A stretch of 40,925 nucleotides of DNA from Planctomycetaceae bacterium (GTDB taxonomy: Bacteria; Planctomycetota; Planctomycetia; Pirellulales; Pirellulaceae): NCBI GenBank assembly GCA_021298315.1, contig JAJTFC010000076.1:1-40925 (forward strand). Direction: 5' to 3'. The notes below the pieces were generated by a model. It did no database searches. It was not told the origin of the DNA and saw only the letters and a list, made by a program, of their open reading frames with translations. A program made the position numbers and the translations under genes. This document shows, in pieces, positions 1-12,200 of this stretch (positions are counted from its first letter, which is position 1; the number at the start of each line of letters is the position of its first letter).

Positions 1-3000
1 GGAGTGACGATCGATGCGGTGAATGTTTCGCTCGACCGAGTCAACTTCAACTCGACACAAACGACCCTGTCGCAAAGCCTCGAAGACCTGACAACAACCA
101 ACAATGGCCCTGTGAAACTTCAGAGCCTCTCTGGGGACATCGTCGTCAACCCAGGAACAATTGGCTCTAGCGGTATCACCGCCAATGGCACTGGCGATAT
201 CCTCCTACAGGCGCTCGCCGGTGGCATCACGACCAACGCCAATGTTCAAAGTGGCAATGGCGATATCACCCTCGATGCCTCAGGAGCACTGACTACCAAC
301 GCGGCGATTCAGACAACGGCAGGTGGAAGCCTTTTCATCTCCTCAGGTGCAAACGCTTCGATCCAATCCATCAGCACCAGCGGCGGAAATCTCCAAGTCC
401 TTTCGGGTGGGGACTTAACCCTCGGCAGTATCAATGCCGGTTCTGGCCGAGTCTACTTGCAAGCCGCAAGCGACATCAAAGATGCCGACCCACTTGGCAA
501 CTCGACCAACGTCACGGCAAGTGCACTGGCCATGCGTGCCGGAGGCAAGATCGGAAACTCTGATACCTCAGCCACAGCAAACACCAATCGAAATGCCATC
601 GGCACCCAAGTAACATCTCTTGCTGCTGTGTCAGCAACTGGTATCTACATCCAAGAATCCGATGGGGTAACAATCGATTTGGTGAATGTTTCTGTCAACC
701 GAGTCAACTTCAACTCAACACAAGCTTCGCAGTCGCAAACACTCGAAGACCTTACCACGACCAACAACGGCCCAGTAAAACTTCAGAGTCTCACCGGGGA
801 CATTGTCGTCAATCCAGGTACTCCGGGTACTGCTGGTATCAACGCCCACGGCATCGGCGATATTCTCTTGCAAGCCCTTGCTGGCAATCTGACTTCCAAC
901 GCAACCATCGTCATTGGTAGTGGAAACATCACCCTCGATGCCACTGGAGCGCTTACCACCAACGGGGCTATCCAAACCAGTGCAACAGGCTCGGTCTATC
1001 TGTCCTCAGGTGCAAACACGAACCTCAGCTCGATCACAACCTCGGGTGGGAATATCCAAGCCGTCTCAGGAGGTGCTCTATCCCTAGGTAGCATCGATGC
1101 TGGTTCTGGCCGAGTCTACTTACAAGCCGCCAACGACATCATCGACTCGGATCCGTTGACCAATTCGACGAACGTCACTGCAAATTCATTGGCGATGCGT
1201 GCCGGTGGCAAGATCGGCGACTCCGATACCAGTGCACCAGCAAACACCAACCGCAATGCCATCGGTACTAGGGTTTCAACCGTTGCCGCACAATCGGCAA
1301 CTGGCATCTACGTTCAAGAATCCGATGGCGTGACGATCGATGTGGTGAGTGTTTCTGTCGACCAAGTGAACTTCAACTCGACGCGAACAACGCAATCGCA
1401 GACGGCAGAAGACCTTACCACGACCAACAACGGCCCAGTAAAACTTCAGAGTCTATCGGGTGACATCGTCGTCAACCCAGGCACCGCAGGCTCTGGCGGT
1501 ATCAGTGCCAATGCCACAGGCGATATCCTTCTCCAGACCCTCGCCGGTAACATTACGACCAACGCCATGATTGAAAGTGGCAGTGGAGACATCACCCTCG
1601 ACGCATCGGGTGCAATCACAACTAACAAGGCGATCCAAACCGGTGTAGCAGGTTCGGTGTATCTGGCTTCGGGTACAAATACGACCCTCAACTCGATCAC
1701 AACCGCAGGTGGCAATGTCCAAATCCTCTCAGGTGATACGCTGACCCTTGGTAGCATCGATGCAGGTCTTGGCAGGGTGTATTTGCAAGCGACCAATGAC
1801 ATCAACGACGCTGACCCACTTGGCAACTCGACCAACGTCACAGCCAGCGCACTGGCCATGCGTGCGGGAGGCAAGATCGGCAACTCCGATACCCTTGCGC
1901 CGGCAAATACCAACCGCAATGCCATCGGAACTAAGGTTTCAACGCTCGCAGCGGAGTCAGCATCCGGAATCTACATCCAAGAAGCCGATGGAGTGACGAT
2001 CGATTCGGTGAATGTTTCGGCCAACCGAGTCAACTTCAACTCGACGAAAACAACCCAATCGCAGTCTCTTGAAGACCTTACAACGACCAACAATGGCCCT
2101 GTAAAACTCCAAAGCCTCGCTGGAGATATCGTAGTCAATGCCGGCAGTGCTGGCACCAATGGCATTACGGCTAACGGTACTGGGGGCATCCTCCTAGAGA
2201 CTCTCAATAGTGGATCAATCCTGACAAGCAGCGTCGTCATGAGCGACTCTGGTAATATCACACTCAACTCAAAAGAGGCATTGAACATTGTCGATCTGAT
2301 GCGAACTGGCTCGCCAGGCACGCTCTATCTGAGATCTTCTCAAAACGTCACCGTCGATCATCTGCAAGCGAACAATGATATCGCGATTGTCTCGGGTGCA
2401 ACTATCAGCCTTGGTCGAATCGATGCAGGTTCTGGAAACGTCTACCTTGAGGCCCAAGTCAACATACTCGACTCCGATTCTTCTAGCAATTCCACGAATA
2501 TCATTGCATCAAGCTTGGCGATGAAGGCTGGCGAGTCAATCGGCTCGTCAGACTTAACGAATTCCCAAGACTCGAATCGAAATGCTATTGGGACACAGGT
2601 CACCACGCTTGCTGCCCAAGCAGCCAAGGGTATCTATGTCCAGGAGATCGACGGAGTCATCATCGACTCGGTTTCGATCGGCATCGAGCAAGTCCAGTTC
2701 AATTCGACTTTGACCGATCGCTCTCAGAAGCTCGAGGATTTGGTAACCACCGACAATGGCCCGATTAAGCTTCAGAGCTTAAACGGAGACATCGTCGTGC
2801 GTGGCGGAACCCAAGGCACACCCGGGATTGAGGCAAACGGAACTGGCGATGTTCTTTTGCAGACGGCCACAAGTGGCACGATCATCACCCAGGCCCAAGT
2901 TCGATCCCAAACCGGAAATATCACCATCAATTCCGTGGATGACTTGACGATAACCGATCAGCTAAGGACGGCTAGTCCCGGAGTTATTTATGCGACCTCC

Positions 3001-6000
3001 AAGGGTAACGTTTCGATCGATTCGATCGATACTCAAAACACCAATCTAGCGATTGTTTCAGAGAAGTCGATTCAATTGGGAACGATTCAAGCAGGCAGCG
3101 GTAGGGTTTATTTGCAAGCCGCAAGGGACATCGCCGATGCGGATCCTCTCAGTAGCACGACCAATGTGACCGCACAAGCTTTAGCGATGTTTGCCGGTAA
3201 CAAGATCGGCGATTCCGACCTACCCTCGAGTGCCGATACGAATCGCCATGCGATCGCAACCAAGGTCGATCTGCTGGCGGCCCGTTCCTCAAATGGGATT
3301 TATGTTCAAGAGACAGATGGTCTGACAGTCGATTCGGTTTTTGTTGCTGGCAGCAAAGTGAATTTTAACTCTTCGAAATCCGATGAGAGCCAGGTTTTGG
3401 AAGACCTAACGACCACGATCGAAGGCCCGATCAAGCTTCAGAGTTTAACAGGAAATATCCAAATCAATCCAGGTGCTGCAGGCCCATTTGGAGTTGTGGC
3501 GGCTGTCTCTGGGGACATCTTGCTGCAAACACTCAACAGCGGCACGGTCATTCTCAATGGAGTAGTCGCAAGCGAGCTTGGCGATATCACGATCAATTCC
3601 AAGGATGCCTTGGTAATCGGGGATAAGATACAAACAGGCGGCCCACCCAAATTAGCGACTATCTATCTGCGATCCGATCAAAATGTCACCATCGAAGCTT
3701 TGACGACCAACGACTCGTCCCTTTGGGTTGAGTCCGGTGCATCGATCGTCTTGGGCAAGATCCAAGCGGGGACTGCAGGCGTGTACCTCGATGCCAAGGA
3801 AGACATCATCAACGGGTCGATCGTACCGGCTATCAATATCGCCACACGAAGCATTCTTGCGATGAAAGCCGGAGGTCAGATTGGACCGATCGTCACGCAA
3901 GTCGACTTCTTAGCTGCCGTTGCCGCCGATGGAATCACGATTTCCGAGATCGATGGGGTAACGATTGGGACCGGAAGCGTCAGCGTCGATCAAGTGCATT
4001 TCAATTCCTCAAAGACTCAGAGAGATGCAACCCTTGAAGACTTGACCACCACCAATGGAGGATCGATCGCTTTGGAAAGCTTGGCCGGGGACATCGTCGT
4101 CGAGCCTGGGCAAACTCCAGGAATAGGAATCTCGGCCAACGGTTCGGGACAAATTGTGCTGCTGACTACCAATAGCGGAAACATCATCGTCAGAGGGGAT
4201 GTCCTCTCGGGCTCAGGAAATATTTCGTTGAGTGCAGCCGACAACGTTTTGCTTGGTGCCCAAGTAGCAACGGCTGGAGATATGGTCCTGGAGAGCATCC
4301 GTGGGGCAATCACGGAATCAAGCGACAGAGCAAGAGTTCAAGCCGATGATCTACTGCTAAAATCCGGCAGCTTTGCACATCTGCACGATACCACCGTAAA
4401 CACGTTGACGGCTCGAACTTTGACGAACGCCGTTCTGAGCTCATGGCAAGAGTTGAACCTACAAGCTAGCGACCAAGGGGACGATTTTGTCGACGCGTTG
4501 GGAACCGTATCGGAGAGCACCAAGAACGCACTCCGGGCCCAGTATCGCTTTGCGGAGCGATACCAGGACATCGGCTATTCGCTCTATGTTGTCAACAGCA
4601 AGGCATTGACGATCGACTCGGTGATCGCTGGTAGTTTCACCAGCGGACCATTGCAAAGCGATAAGCCCGGTATCTACGTCGAGACCAAAGCAGGGGATCT
4701 GCTCGTCAAGGATGAGGTTGTATCCAGAAGCGCCAGCTCTCAAGCAGGTGGGGTTGTGTTGGTCAGCGGGGCAAAAGTTCTTCTGGATCCTTCCGCAACC
4801 TTACAAAGCAATTACATCCGAAACGGAGTCCTAGAGGTTCAGCTCATCAACGATCTTGACCTGAAGGCTAGAATTTTCGATGCACTCGAAAAGCCCAATC
4901 CCGCAGGCGGATTTTTTACGACCAGGATCGTATCTCGAAATGCCTTCTCCGAATCGATGCTTCCGGAGAACCCAGTTTCCCCAGGTCCGACCAAGCGAAT
5001 CCTGCAGGGGGTATCGACCCACTACGGATCGACTAATGAATCGGGATTCGATCTGTACATCGGATACGCCGATGGAAAATTGGAAGCCTTCGGCCGCCAA
5101 GGCGATATCTACCAACGGGACAATAACAACCAAGGACCCATCGAGGCCAGACCTCAAGCCACCGGCAGCGTCGGATACCTAGAACGATCCAACCCGTTTG
5201 ACGGTGATTTCCTCAATAGTACCCAAGAACTACTTACCGATGTCGTGATCCGTCGCTCGGATGACTTTTTTATCTTCCAAAAGGATCAGCCTGTCGGATT
5301 TGATAATTTCAATCCTCCCAACGGCCCAGCCAACACGTCGACCGGTTTCTACGATTTGACCGTCCAGACTCATCGGGTTCCCGATGTGATCTCGGAAGGA
5401 TCCGACAGTGGTCTACCAATGCCACCAGCCCCTGAGATCGAGGTTCCAACTTTCCGCCAGCCGGAACCCTATGTCGTCGTACCATCGGTCATGATCCTCA
5501 CCGAATCACCGGAATACGAAGAACCCCCTGTGATCGAGCGAAAAAGCAGGATCGTCATCAGTCGCATCAAGGTCGAGGTCCTCGATGAGGGGCAGGATAT
5601 TGTAAAAGCAGATCCTGATGAACTTGAAAACATCTCCAGCGACAAGTCAAAAACGGTGGATATTGAATTGCCACCCGACCTTTTAAGCGATAGCGGTCAG
5701 TTGGAAGGAAATGAAATCGAGCGGATCCGCAAATACCTCGATCTCCAACCGAGCACTAAGCAGGGGCAATACATCATCATTGTCGAGACCTCCGATGGTA
5801 GTCGCCAGATTCTCGGCACGTTCATCATCGGCAAAGAAAAGCTCCCCGATGCAAACCCCAATTCCAATACCCCCCCCGAAACCGAGCAGCCTAGCGACCC
5901 CGACGAATTACCCTCGGGAGAGGATTCCCAGGAAGAAAATGCAGGAAAACCATCGAATCCTAACGATCAGTCATTATACTTACATCCTCAGACTCCGAAG

Positions 6001-6219
6001 ACCTCGGTCACTTTGGAATCTTCGCTAGACAAGGTATCCGATAATGACTTGGGGCTTATGCTCGGTTCCTTATGGCTTGTTCGCAAGACCAAGGAGCTAA
6101 GCCAACCGAAGAGCAACTCGATGACCGACTACACCATCCACTCGCGACGGATCCGAAGACTCTCGTCGCCCGAAAATACTCAAGACCAGTTTGTCCCAGA
6201 CGACACGGCAAGAGAGTAA
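1..6219 (+). CDS. Giant beta-solenoid (filamentous haemagglutinin-like) repeat protein, 5' end outside window
   Basis: The reading frame is open from base 1, and the first codons (Gly-Val-Thr-Ile-Asp) match the repeat motif DGVTID seen six more times, so the GTG at 4 lies inside a repeat and is not the start. About 2072 residues are visible. Residues 1 to about 1420 are tandem copies of a 221-residue unit rich in short beta-strand motifs such as GDITLDASGALTTN and GSVYLSSGANT, typical of beta-solenoid adhesins and large planctomycete surface proteins. After that come a non-repeat region (about 4300-5560) and an acidic Pro/Ser/Glu/Asn-rich tail (about 5560-6000). A short hydrophobic patch, LGLMLGSLWLV, lies near the C-terminus. 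No enzyme motif, dockerin or autotransporter barrel was recognised. The role is inferred to be an extracellular structural or adhesive protein; the exact function is unknown. The kinase gene starts 10 bases downstream and is probably co-transcribed. Confidence 0.85.
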   Translation, partial: GVTIDAVNVSLDRVNFNSTQTTLSQSLEDLTTTNNGPVKLQSLSGDIVVNPGTIGSSGITANGTGDILLQALAGGITTNANVQSGNGDITLDASGALTTNAAIQTTAGGSLFISSGANASIQSISTSGGNLQVLSGGDLTLGSINAGSGRVYLQAASDIKDADPLGNSTNVTASALAMRAGGKIGNSDTSATANTNRNAIGTQVTSLAAVSATGIYIQESDGVTIDLVNVSVNRVNFNSTQASQSQTLEDLTTTNNGPVKLQSLTGDIVVNPGTPGTAGINAHGIGDILLQALAGNLTSNATIVIGSGNITLDATGALTTNGAIQTSATGSVYLSSGANTNLSSITTSGGNIQAVSGGALSLGSIDAGSGRVYLQAANDIIDSDPLTNSTNVTANSLAMRAGGKIGDSDTSAPANTNRNAIGTRVSTVAAQSATGIYVQESDGVTIDVVSVSVDQVNFNSTRTTQSQTAEDLTTTNNGPVKLQSLSGDIVVNPGTAGSGGISANATGDILLQTLAGNITTNAMIESGSGDITLDASGAITTNKAIQTGVAGSVYLASGTNTTLNSITTAGGNVQILSGDTLTLGSIDAGLGRVYLQATNDINDADPLGNSTNVTASALAMRAGGKIGNSDTLAPANTNRNAIGTKVSTLAAESASGIYIQEADGVTIDSVNVSANRVNFNSTKTTQSQSLEDLTTTNNGPVKLQSLAGDIVVNAGSAGTNGITANGTGGILLETLNSGSILTSSVVMSDSGNITLNSKEALNIVDLMRTGSPGTLYLRSSQNVTVDHLQANNDIAIVSGATISLGRIDAGSGNVYLEAQVNILDSDSSSNSTNIIASSLAMKAGESIGSSDLTNSQDSNRNAIGTQVTTLAAQAAKGIYVQEIDGVIIDSVSIGIEQVQFNSTLTDRSQKLEDLVTTDNGPIKLQSLNGDIVVRGGTQGTPGIEANGTGDVLLQTATSGTIITQAQVRSQTGNITINSVDDLTITDQLRTASPGVIYATSKGNVSIDSIDTQNTNLAIVSEKSIQLGTIQAGSGRVYLQAARDIADADPLSSTTNVTAQALAMFAGNKIGDSDLPSSADTNRHAIATKVDLLAARSSNGIYVQETDGLTVDSVFVAGSKVNFNSSKSDESQVLEDLTTTIEGPIKLQSLTGNIQINPGAAGPFGVVAAVSGDILLQTLNSGTVILNGVVASELGDITINSKDALVIGDKIQTGGPPKLATIYLRSDQNVTIEALTTNDSSLWVESGASIVLGKIQAGTAGVYLDAKEDIINGSIVPAINIATRSILAMKAGGQIGPIVTQVDFLAAVAADGITISEIDGVTIGTGSVSVDQVHFNSSKTQRDATLEDLTTTNGGSIALESLAGDIVVEPGQTPGIGISANGSGQIVLLTTNSGNIIVRGDVLSGSGNISLSAADNVLLGAQVATAGDMVLESIRGAITESSDRARVQADDLLLKSGSFAHLHDTTVNTLTARTLTNAVLSSWQELNLQASDQGDDFVDALGTVSESTKNALRAQYRFAERYQDIGYSLYVVNSKALTIDSVIAGSFTSGPLQSDKPGIYVETKAGDLLVKDEVVSRSASSQAGGVVLVSGAKVLLDPSATLQSNYIRNGVLEVQLINDLDLKARIFDALEKPNPAGGFFTTRIVSRNAFSESMLPENPVSPGPTKRILQGVSTHYGSTNESGFDLYIGYADGKLEAFGRQGDIYQRDNNNQGPIEARPQATGSVGYLERSNPFDGDFLNSTQELLTDVVIRRSDDFFIFQKDQPVGFDNFNPPNGPANTSTGFYDLTVQTHRVPDVISEGSDSGLPMPPAPEIEVPTFRQPEPYVVVPSVMILTESPEYEEPPVIERKSRIVISRIKVEVLDEGQDIVKADPDELENISSDKSKTVDIELPPDLLSDSGQLEGNEIERIRKYLDLQPSTKQGQYIIIVETSDGSRQILGTFIIGKEKLPDANPNSNTPPETEQPSDPDELPSGEDSQEENAGKPSNPNDQSLYLHPQTPKTSVTLESSLDKVSDNDLGLMLGSLWLVRKTKELSQPKSNSMTDYTIHSRRIRRLSSPENTQDQFVPDDTARE
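4..4270 (+). repeat. Coding tandem repeat, 663-base (221-residue) unit, six full copies plus a decayed seventh
   Basis: Anchoring on the codons for the Val/Leu that follows DG in DGVTID gives copy starts at 4, 667, 1330, 1993, 2656, 3322 and 3958. The first four spacings are exactly 663 bases, then 666 and 636. Copies 1-3 are very similar at DNA level; for example a run of about 46 identical bases starts at 745 in copy 2 and recurs 663 bases later in copy 3. Copies 5-7 diverge progressively and the seventh fades out near 4270. The window begins inside the motif, so at least one more copy probably lies upstream. Confidence 0.9.
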
Positions 6220-6229
6220 ACATCAGATC

Positions 6230-9200
6230 ATGAATAAAGATCAAGAAAACTCTGACGAGAATTCCAAAGAGAAAGATTTCCAACCCGACTTCACCGTCGA
6301 TCTGGATGCCCCTGAGTCGAAAGATCTAAAGGCAGATCAATCGACCATACAAGGCTCCACAGCGCAGGGTTCAACTTCCCAAAGCGAAGGTGTTACGAGT
6401 ATCAATATCTCGTCGATTGGCCAGACGATGGATCTAACCCCATCGAGCCAGCGCTTGGATGCTGGAACGCTCGACCTAGAGCAAATCAATGACCAAACCG
6501 TCGACTTGTCCGAGCAAAATCCACATGAGCCTGAGCTAGACGGTGGGACTCGACTAATCTCCCCCTCGATGTCTCCCTTCGGTGGTAAAGTTTTTGAACC
6601 AAGCGCACCTCCGCAAGCACCCGAAGTCGATGGCGGAACACGTCTTATTGGCCAAGATCAAATAATTGGCCAAGATCAAAATCCTTATGGCCAGACCATG
6701 GATATCCAAGCTCCGGAAGACTCAGGTTCTGAGCAACCTCCGGACAGGACTATGCTCCTGAGCGATAGCCAACAAGGCTCGCAACCTGGTTCGTCGAGCA
6801 TCTCTGGCAAATCCTCCTACGATCAGACCATGGATCTGCACGAGTCGGCTTCCGATTCTAAGAGCGGTAGCGATTCTCGCGCAGGTTCCAATAACATTCG
6901 AACCGGTCAGTCGGTCAATGCCTCAGACCGATCCAACATCAAGTCGATGGGGGATTCCCAACAGTATCTCAAGGCCGAGCGGGGTATTGCCTCCGATTCG
7001 ATCTTCGATCGAATCCAAAAAAGAACTATCTCCAATACGATCGACTGGGACAATAAGACCGCCGATTACCAAATCAACAAAAAGATAGATCCTAAGACTG
7101 GTAAGCCGGATCTTCATGTGCTGGGAAAAGGGGGTATGGGGCTTGTATATCTCGCGACTCAAAACTCCGTGAATCGCCAAGTCGCCTTGAAAATAATCCG
7201 AAAGGACAAGCAGAACGAAACGTTTTCGAAACAGTTCTTTTACGAAGCGGAAATCACCGCCCTACTTGAACACCCCAACATTACCCCAATCTACGAACTT
7301 GGAAAAACCGATGAAGGTGTCTATTTCTACACCATGAAATACATCCTGGGGACTCCCTGGGAAAAGAAGATTCGATCCAACTCGATCGAAGAAAACCTTG
7401 AAATCTTTGACAAGCTCTGCGATGCCATCGCCTTTGCCCACAGCAAAGAGATCGTTCACATGGACATCAAACCCGACAACGTTCAACTCGGTGAGTTTGG
7501 AGAAGTCTATGCGGTCGACTGGGGGGTAGCAAGCAATCTTAAACGACCCGAGTCGGTTCGTTGCGCCGGTACTTGGCAATGGATCAGTCCCGAAGTGGCC
7601 CGAGGAGAAAAATCACGGATCGGAAAAGGAAGCGATATCTATTTGCTCGGCGGTATCTTGTTCCAAATCGTCACAGGGCACCATCCGCGATTGCCTAAAG
7701 ACCCCGCCGAGAAGATGCCCGATGCGGTCCTTAGGAAAGCATCCATCAACAACAGCATTCAGCCGACCGATTGCAAAGACCCCATGGTCGCCGTGGCGCT
7801 GAAAGCCTTGGCTAGCGAACCCCAAGACAGGTACGCTAAAGTTGAACATTTGCAAGAAGCGATCCATGCGATACAAAAGGAGCGAGCTGCGATCAAGGCC
7901 AGCCAAGAATTGACCGAGCGCTCGATCGTGCTTGCAAGCCAAGCGACACAGCAAGGGGAATACGGTCTGTTTAACCAATCCCTCTTCGGTCTCAAAGACG
8001 CGATCGAACTTTGGGATAATAACCCCGACGCCCCCGACGAGCTCAAGAAGGTGCGACTCGCCTATGGCCAATGCGCCTTTGACAAAGGGGACTACGACCT
8101 AGCTCTCCAAACCCTCGATCGATCCGAAGCCCAAGAAGACGATCTGTATCGCAAGGCCGAGCAAGCGCAAACCGCCGTCAAACTCCGAGCCCAAAGATTC
8201 AGGCTACTACGAAACGCTTTCATCGCATCGCTTTTATTGGGCTCCGGGATTGTAGGATTCCTTTGGATTAGAGCTGAACAAGCAACCAAAAAGGCTGTGG
8301 CAGCCAAGGATGATGCCTTAACCGCGCAAGCAGAAGAAAGGAAGGCTAAAGAAAAAGCCTTGCTCGCACAAGAAGAGGAAACGAAAGCTAAAAATAAAGC
8401 TTTACTCGCACAAGATGAGGAAAGGAAGGCTAAAGATAAAGCTTTACTCGCACAAGAAGAAGAAAAGAAAGCTAAAGATAAAGCGTTAATCGCACAGGAA
8501 AAGGAAGCTAGAGCTAAAGAAGTTGCCGAGGAAGCTCGCAAGAAGGCCGAGTTGCAGCTTGCCAAAACTCAGCTTACCGAAATCGTCTCCCAACTGGGAC
8601 TGGCTCGATCAAGCATCGGTGAATCGAACCCCTCGGCCGCGTTTGGACTGCTCAAAGGGATCAACGAAAAAATCGATGAATATAAAAATGACAAACGAGC
8701 CAAAGCAGAATCGGAAAAGGGTTCGCGAGACGCTCAAGAAAACTCGCTAATTACCAACATACCCGAACTGGAAAAGAACAATTGGTCTAAGAATCGTATC
8801 GCATTTTTGGATAACTCTGATGAATCTGTTAGCACAGAGATAAAGATATTCGATCTAAAAGAAAACGAGAAACAGATCGATTTCAATCGCAACGAATCAG
8901 CGATGGCTATCGATCCAGTCAACAGCCACTTGGTTGTCGCAAATCCTTCGGGCGATATCCATCGAATCGCCTTTGATGGTTCCAAACCGGATATCATCTC
9001 TAACAAGGATACAGAGATCCTAGAAAAGCAAATGCCAGCGAAGCGCATTCGTCCTTCTAGGGACGGTCGAAGATTGTTCCTGAGCTTCGATCGGGAAAAA
9101 GATCCCATCGTCTTGGTTGATCTGGAAAACAAAAAGAGAATCGATTTTGAAATCGAATTACCCAAACTCAACGATCTGGTTTCTGTGAGCCCGAATGGTC

Positions 9201-12200
9201 TAAGCATCGCAACTTCCAAGGGTGGAACCGTTTGGTTCGTTCGAAATGAAAAAGGTGCAAAAGGGGTCTCGATACCCACCAACCAAAAAGCTGAGCAACT
9301 CCACTGGCTTACCGACGAGTTGATACTCATTCTCCTAGAGAACAACGGTCGCTACTTTCTCCAACTTGTCGCCCCCTTTGCCAAACTCGACAGCGAGAAT
9401 CGTCCCGTTCCGATCGATCTGATCGTTGCCTTGCAAGAAGATGTCGTGCGGTTTGCGATCCTCGATGAAGAACTACCCAACCTAGTCTACTCAGTGCGAC
9501 CTTCTGAACTGATAGACACTGTGGAGATGAGCGACCGCAAGAAGAAAATAGGAGAGGAATTCTCGGCGATCCTTAAATCGCTTCAATTCCTGTTCGGCTT
9601 TAGCGACGGCAATCTAGCTCAGGTGAAACTGAACAACTCCAACAAAGCCACCCAGACGAAAAAAGCTAAGGATGTAACCAACGATGTAGAGACCTGGGAA
9701 CTGACAAATAAATTCATACTGACTCGCAAGCATTATCACAGGATCGAGGAAATCCAAGTTCAAAACGAGTTGATGCTTGGGCAACGAAATCGTCGGATAC
9801 TCTCTAGAGCTTCCGGGGAGCAAGCCGTACAGATTTGGAACCTCAACGACCAGGCGAGGCAAAACAATGATCAAACCGCTGGACAGAGTAGCGAAAGCGT
9901 TTCGCACCTTCTTGCACTTGCAGGCCTACCCCTCGATGATCAATCCTCAGATTTGGGAATTAAGTTAGCCGGATTCACTCGGGATGGCAACGTGCTTTTA
10001 GTCAACTCCGAGTTCAAAGCGCAACTCCTGGATGTCGACGAACAACTCAGTCGACAACGACTCGCCCTGGAAACCCCTTTCCAATCAAGTACCTACGAAG
10101 AACCCCCCTCTAAGTGGTTGTTCGACACCACGAATCAACAGTGTCTTTCGATTGACGGTTACGGCGCCATTACCAGATACAACCTGATCCAAGGGAATCG
10201 AATCCCACTTGGTAAAAACACATCAGCTTGGAGAATCACTCAGAACACCAATCCATTCAACAAAGAGGAAGTTGAAGGAATTGCTTTGCTCGATGTTCAG
10301 GGAGATGTGAACTACTGGGGCCATTCTCCGTTCGCCCAGGTCCAGCACTTTGCAATGAGCCCCGACGGGGAAACAGCGGTAAGCATCGCCACAATACCGG
10401 CACAGAAGTCAGTCTACTTTGTTCCTCGAAACACTGACAAATTGGCCGAATCACTCAAATTTAAAGAAGTTTGCATTTGGCGTATCGACCAAAAGAATAA
10501 TAACAGCCAGTTTGTCGAACGACTGGTGTTTCAATCCGATTCTACAGATGTGCTTGTGAGCCCTATTGATAACAGCCGCTTCATCCTTAGCAATTCTCAA
10601 ACTCTTACTATTCTCGAAACCGGAACTCCGTCGAAGATTTCCGATCAGATGGCAAGCACCGCAGTGCGGCTTTGCGTACCCAACAACATATTTCCGATGT
10701 GCAATGCATTTTTCCGGGTCGACGGAACCAAAGCCACCGGCTGGATTGGAAACATACTCTCTGAGAATGCAACAGGCTCCGATCGGGAGCGTTGGTTCTC
10801 GCTCGATGACAATCGTAGAGCTTTTGATTCTTCGATTCCCATTGCAGGCTGCTGGAGCAGTGACGGTCTGCGACTCTATGTTCTAGACTCGAAAGCACAA
10901 ATTCGCAAATTCGCTCTCGATCCCACTGCAGCAAGTCTGCCCATCGCAAACGAAAAGGAAAATTTCGATTTGCTATCATCGGATGATGCCACGGGAAATC
11001 AACGAATAGAACTAAACCAGCTTTCAAAAATACTGCAAAGCAATCCTCAAAGAGTAAAGCTTGGGATCTCTAAGTCTCAATCCAAAGAGGGGATTTGGTC
11101 GGACGAACTCTATATTGCCATCAACGACCAACTTGCAGGGATGGAAGAAAATCTCAAGAGTTTCATTCATGCCGAATTCAAGAACAACAGTAATCCGACA
11201 TGGATTTTCTCTGCTGAAGCCTCCGAGAAGCAAAGAGAATTTCAAGACATTTCAAAATCAATTGCTTCACTCTACAAATCCAATCTTTGGGACGTTTCAA
11301 AAAATCAGAAGTCGTCCAATCCCGGTGACCAAAGCAGTATAGATCCAACGCATCAACCCCTTCATGCAACCACCGATGCCCATGGCAAACGCGTCTTGCT
11401 GCTCTATCCAAAAAGCATTCTGTCCATTTCGATGCAAGATAGCAAGGATCCATCTTGGTTCCGTATAGACAGACAAAAGTATCCCTTCGATCAGACCCCA
11501 TCCCACTTTAGCCTCTCTCCCGACGGCAATCGCTTGGCGATCGTCGATTCCAAGGGGCTCCACATGTACCAAGTCAACCCGTCGAGCAACGATCAGAGTA
11601 TCGAGTTGGTCTTGACGCCAAGCACTATCACTGGTGAGAGTCCAGTGAAGTTCTTTGCTTGGGATCCCGAAGGCACCTCCAATCGCTTCTGTTTCATTCG
11701 CGAAAATGGATCCTTCGGTTACAGCCAAGACGACCAAATCAACGAACTGGGAGACCTCAAGGACATTGCTATCAGACAGGAAGATGCTGAAAAAACGATC
11801 CAAATTGGACTCTCAGACATCCAACGTATCTGGTTCTTTAAGGAATCGCTTGTGGATGAAACCCAAGTACCGCGAGTTTCGAAAACACTCAGGTATCTAG
11901 CCATCCAGCGATTCAAGAAATCTACCAACAGAGCCTCAGCAAAAAATGGCAATGACGAACCCTCGAGCATTCTCTTTGTTCAACTCCCAACATCCGACCC
12001 CTTAGATACCCCCCACGACAAATTCGTATCCCTCGATATCGACAGGGCCTTTGACAAATTTGCTGTCAATCCAAATGGCGGGGTTATCATCACAGGCAAT
12101 GCCATCGCCGAAGTCGGAGTTTATTTTATATCACCCTACTGGGCGTTTTCCAAACTGGTCTTCGATGCCAACAGCGAACCGGATTCGAATATCGAGAGCC

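Noticed and set aside
1446..1925. Long antisense ORFs inside the repeat gene
   Set aside because: They repeat with the same period as the sense repeats and encode low-complexity shadow products; codon pattern supports only the plus strand.
4..4270. CRISPR array or noncoding satellite
   Set aside because: The 663-base period is a multiple of three, keeps one open frame and encodes a conserved protein repeat with no spacers.
6191..6229. TTG start for the large kinase
   Set aside because: It overlaps the upstream gene, lacks a ribosome binding site and adds no recognisable sequence; ATG 6230 is a better start.
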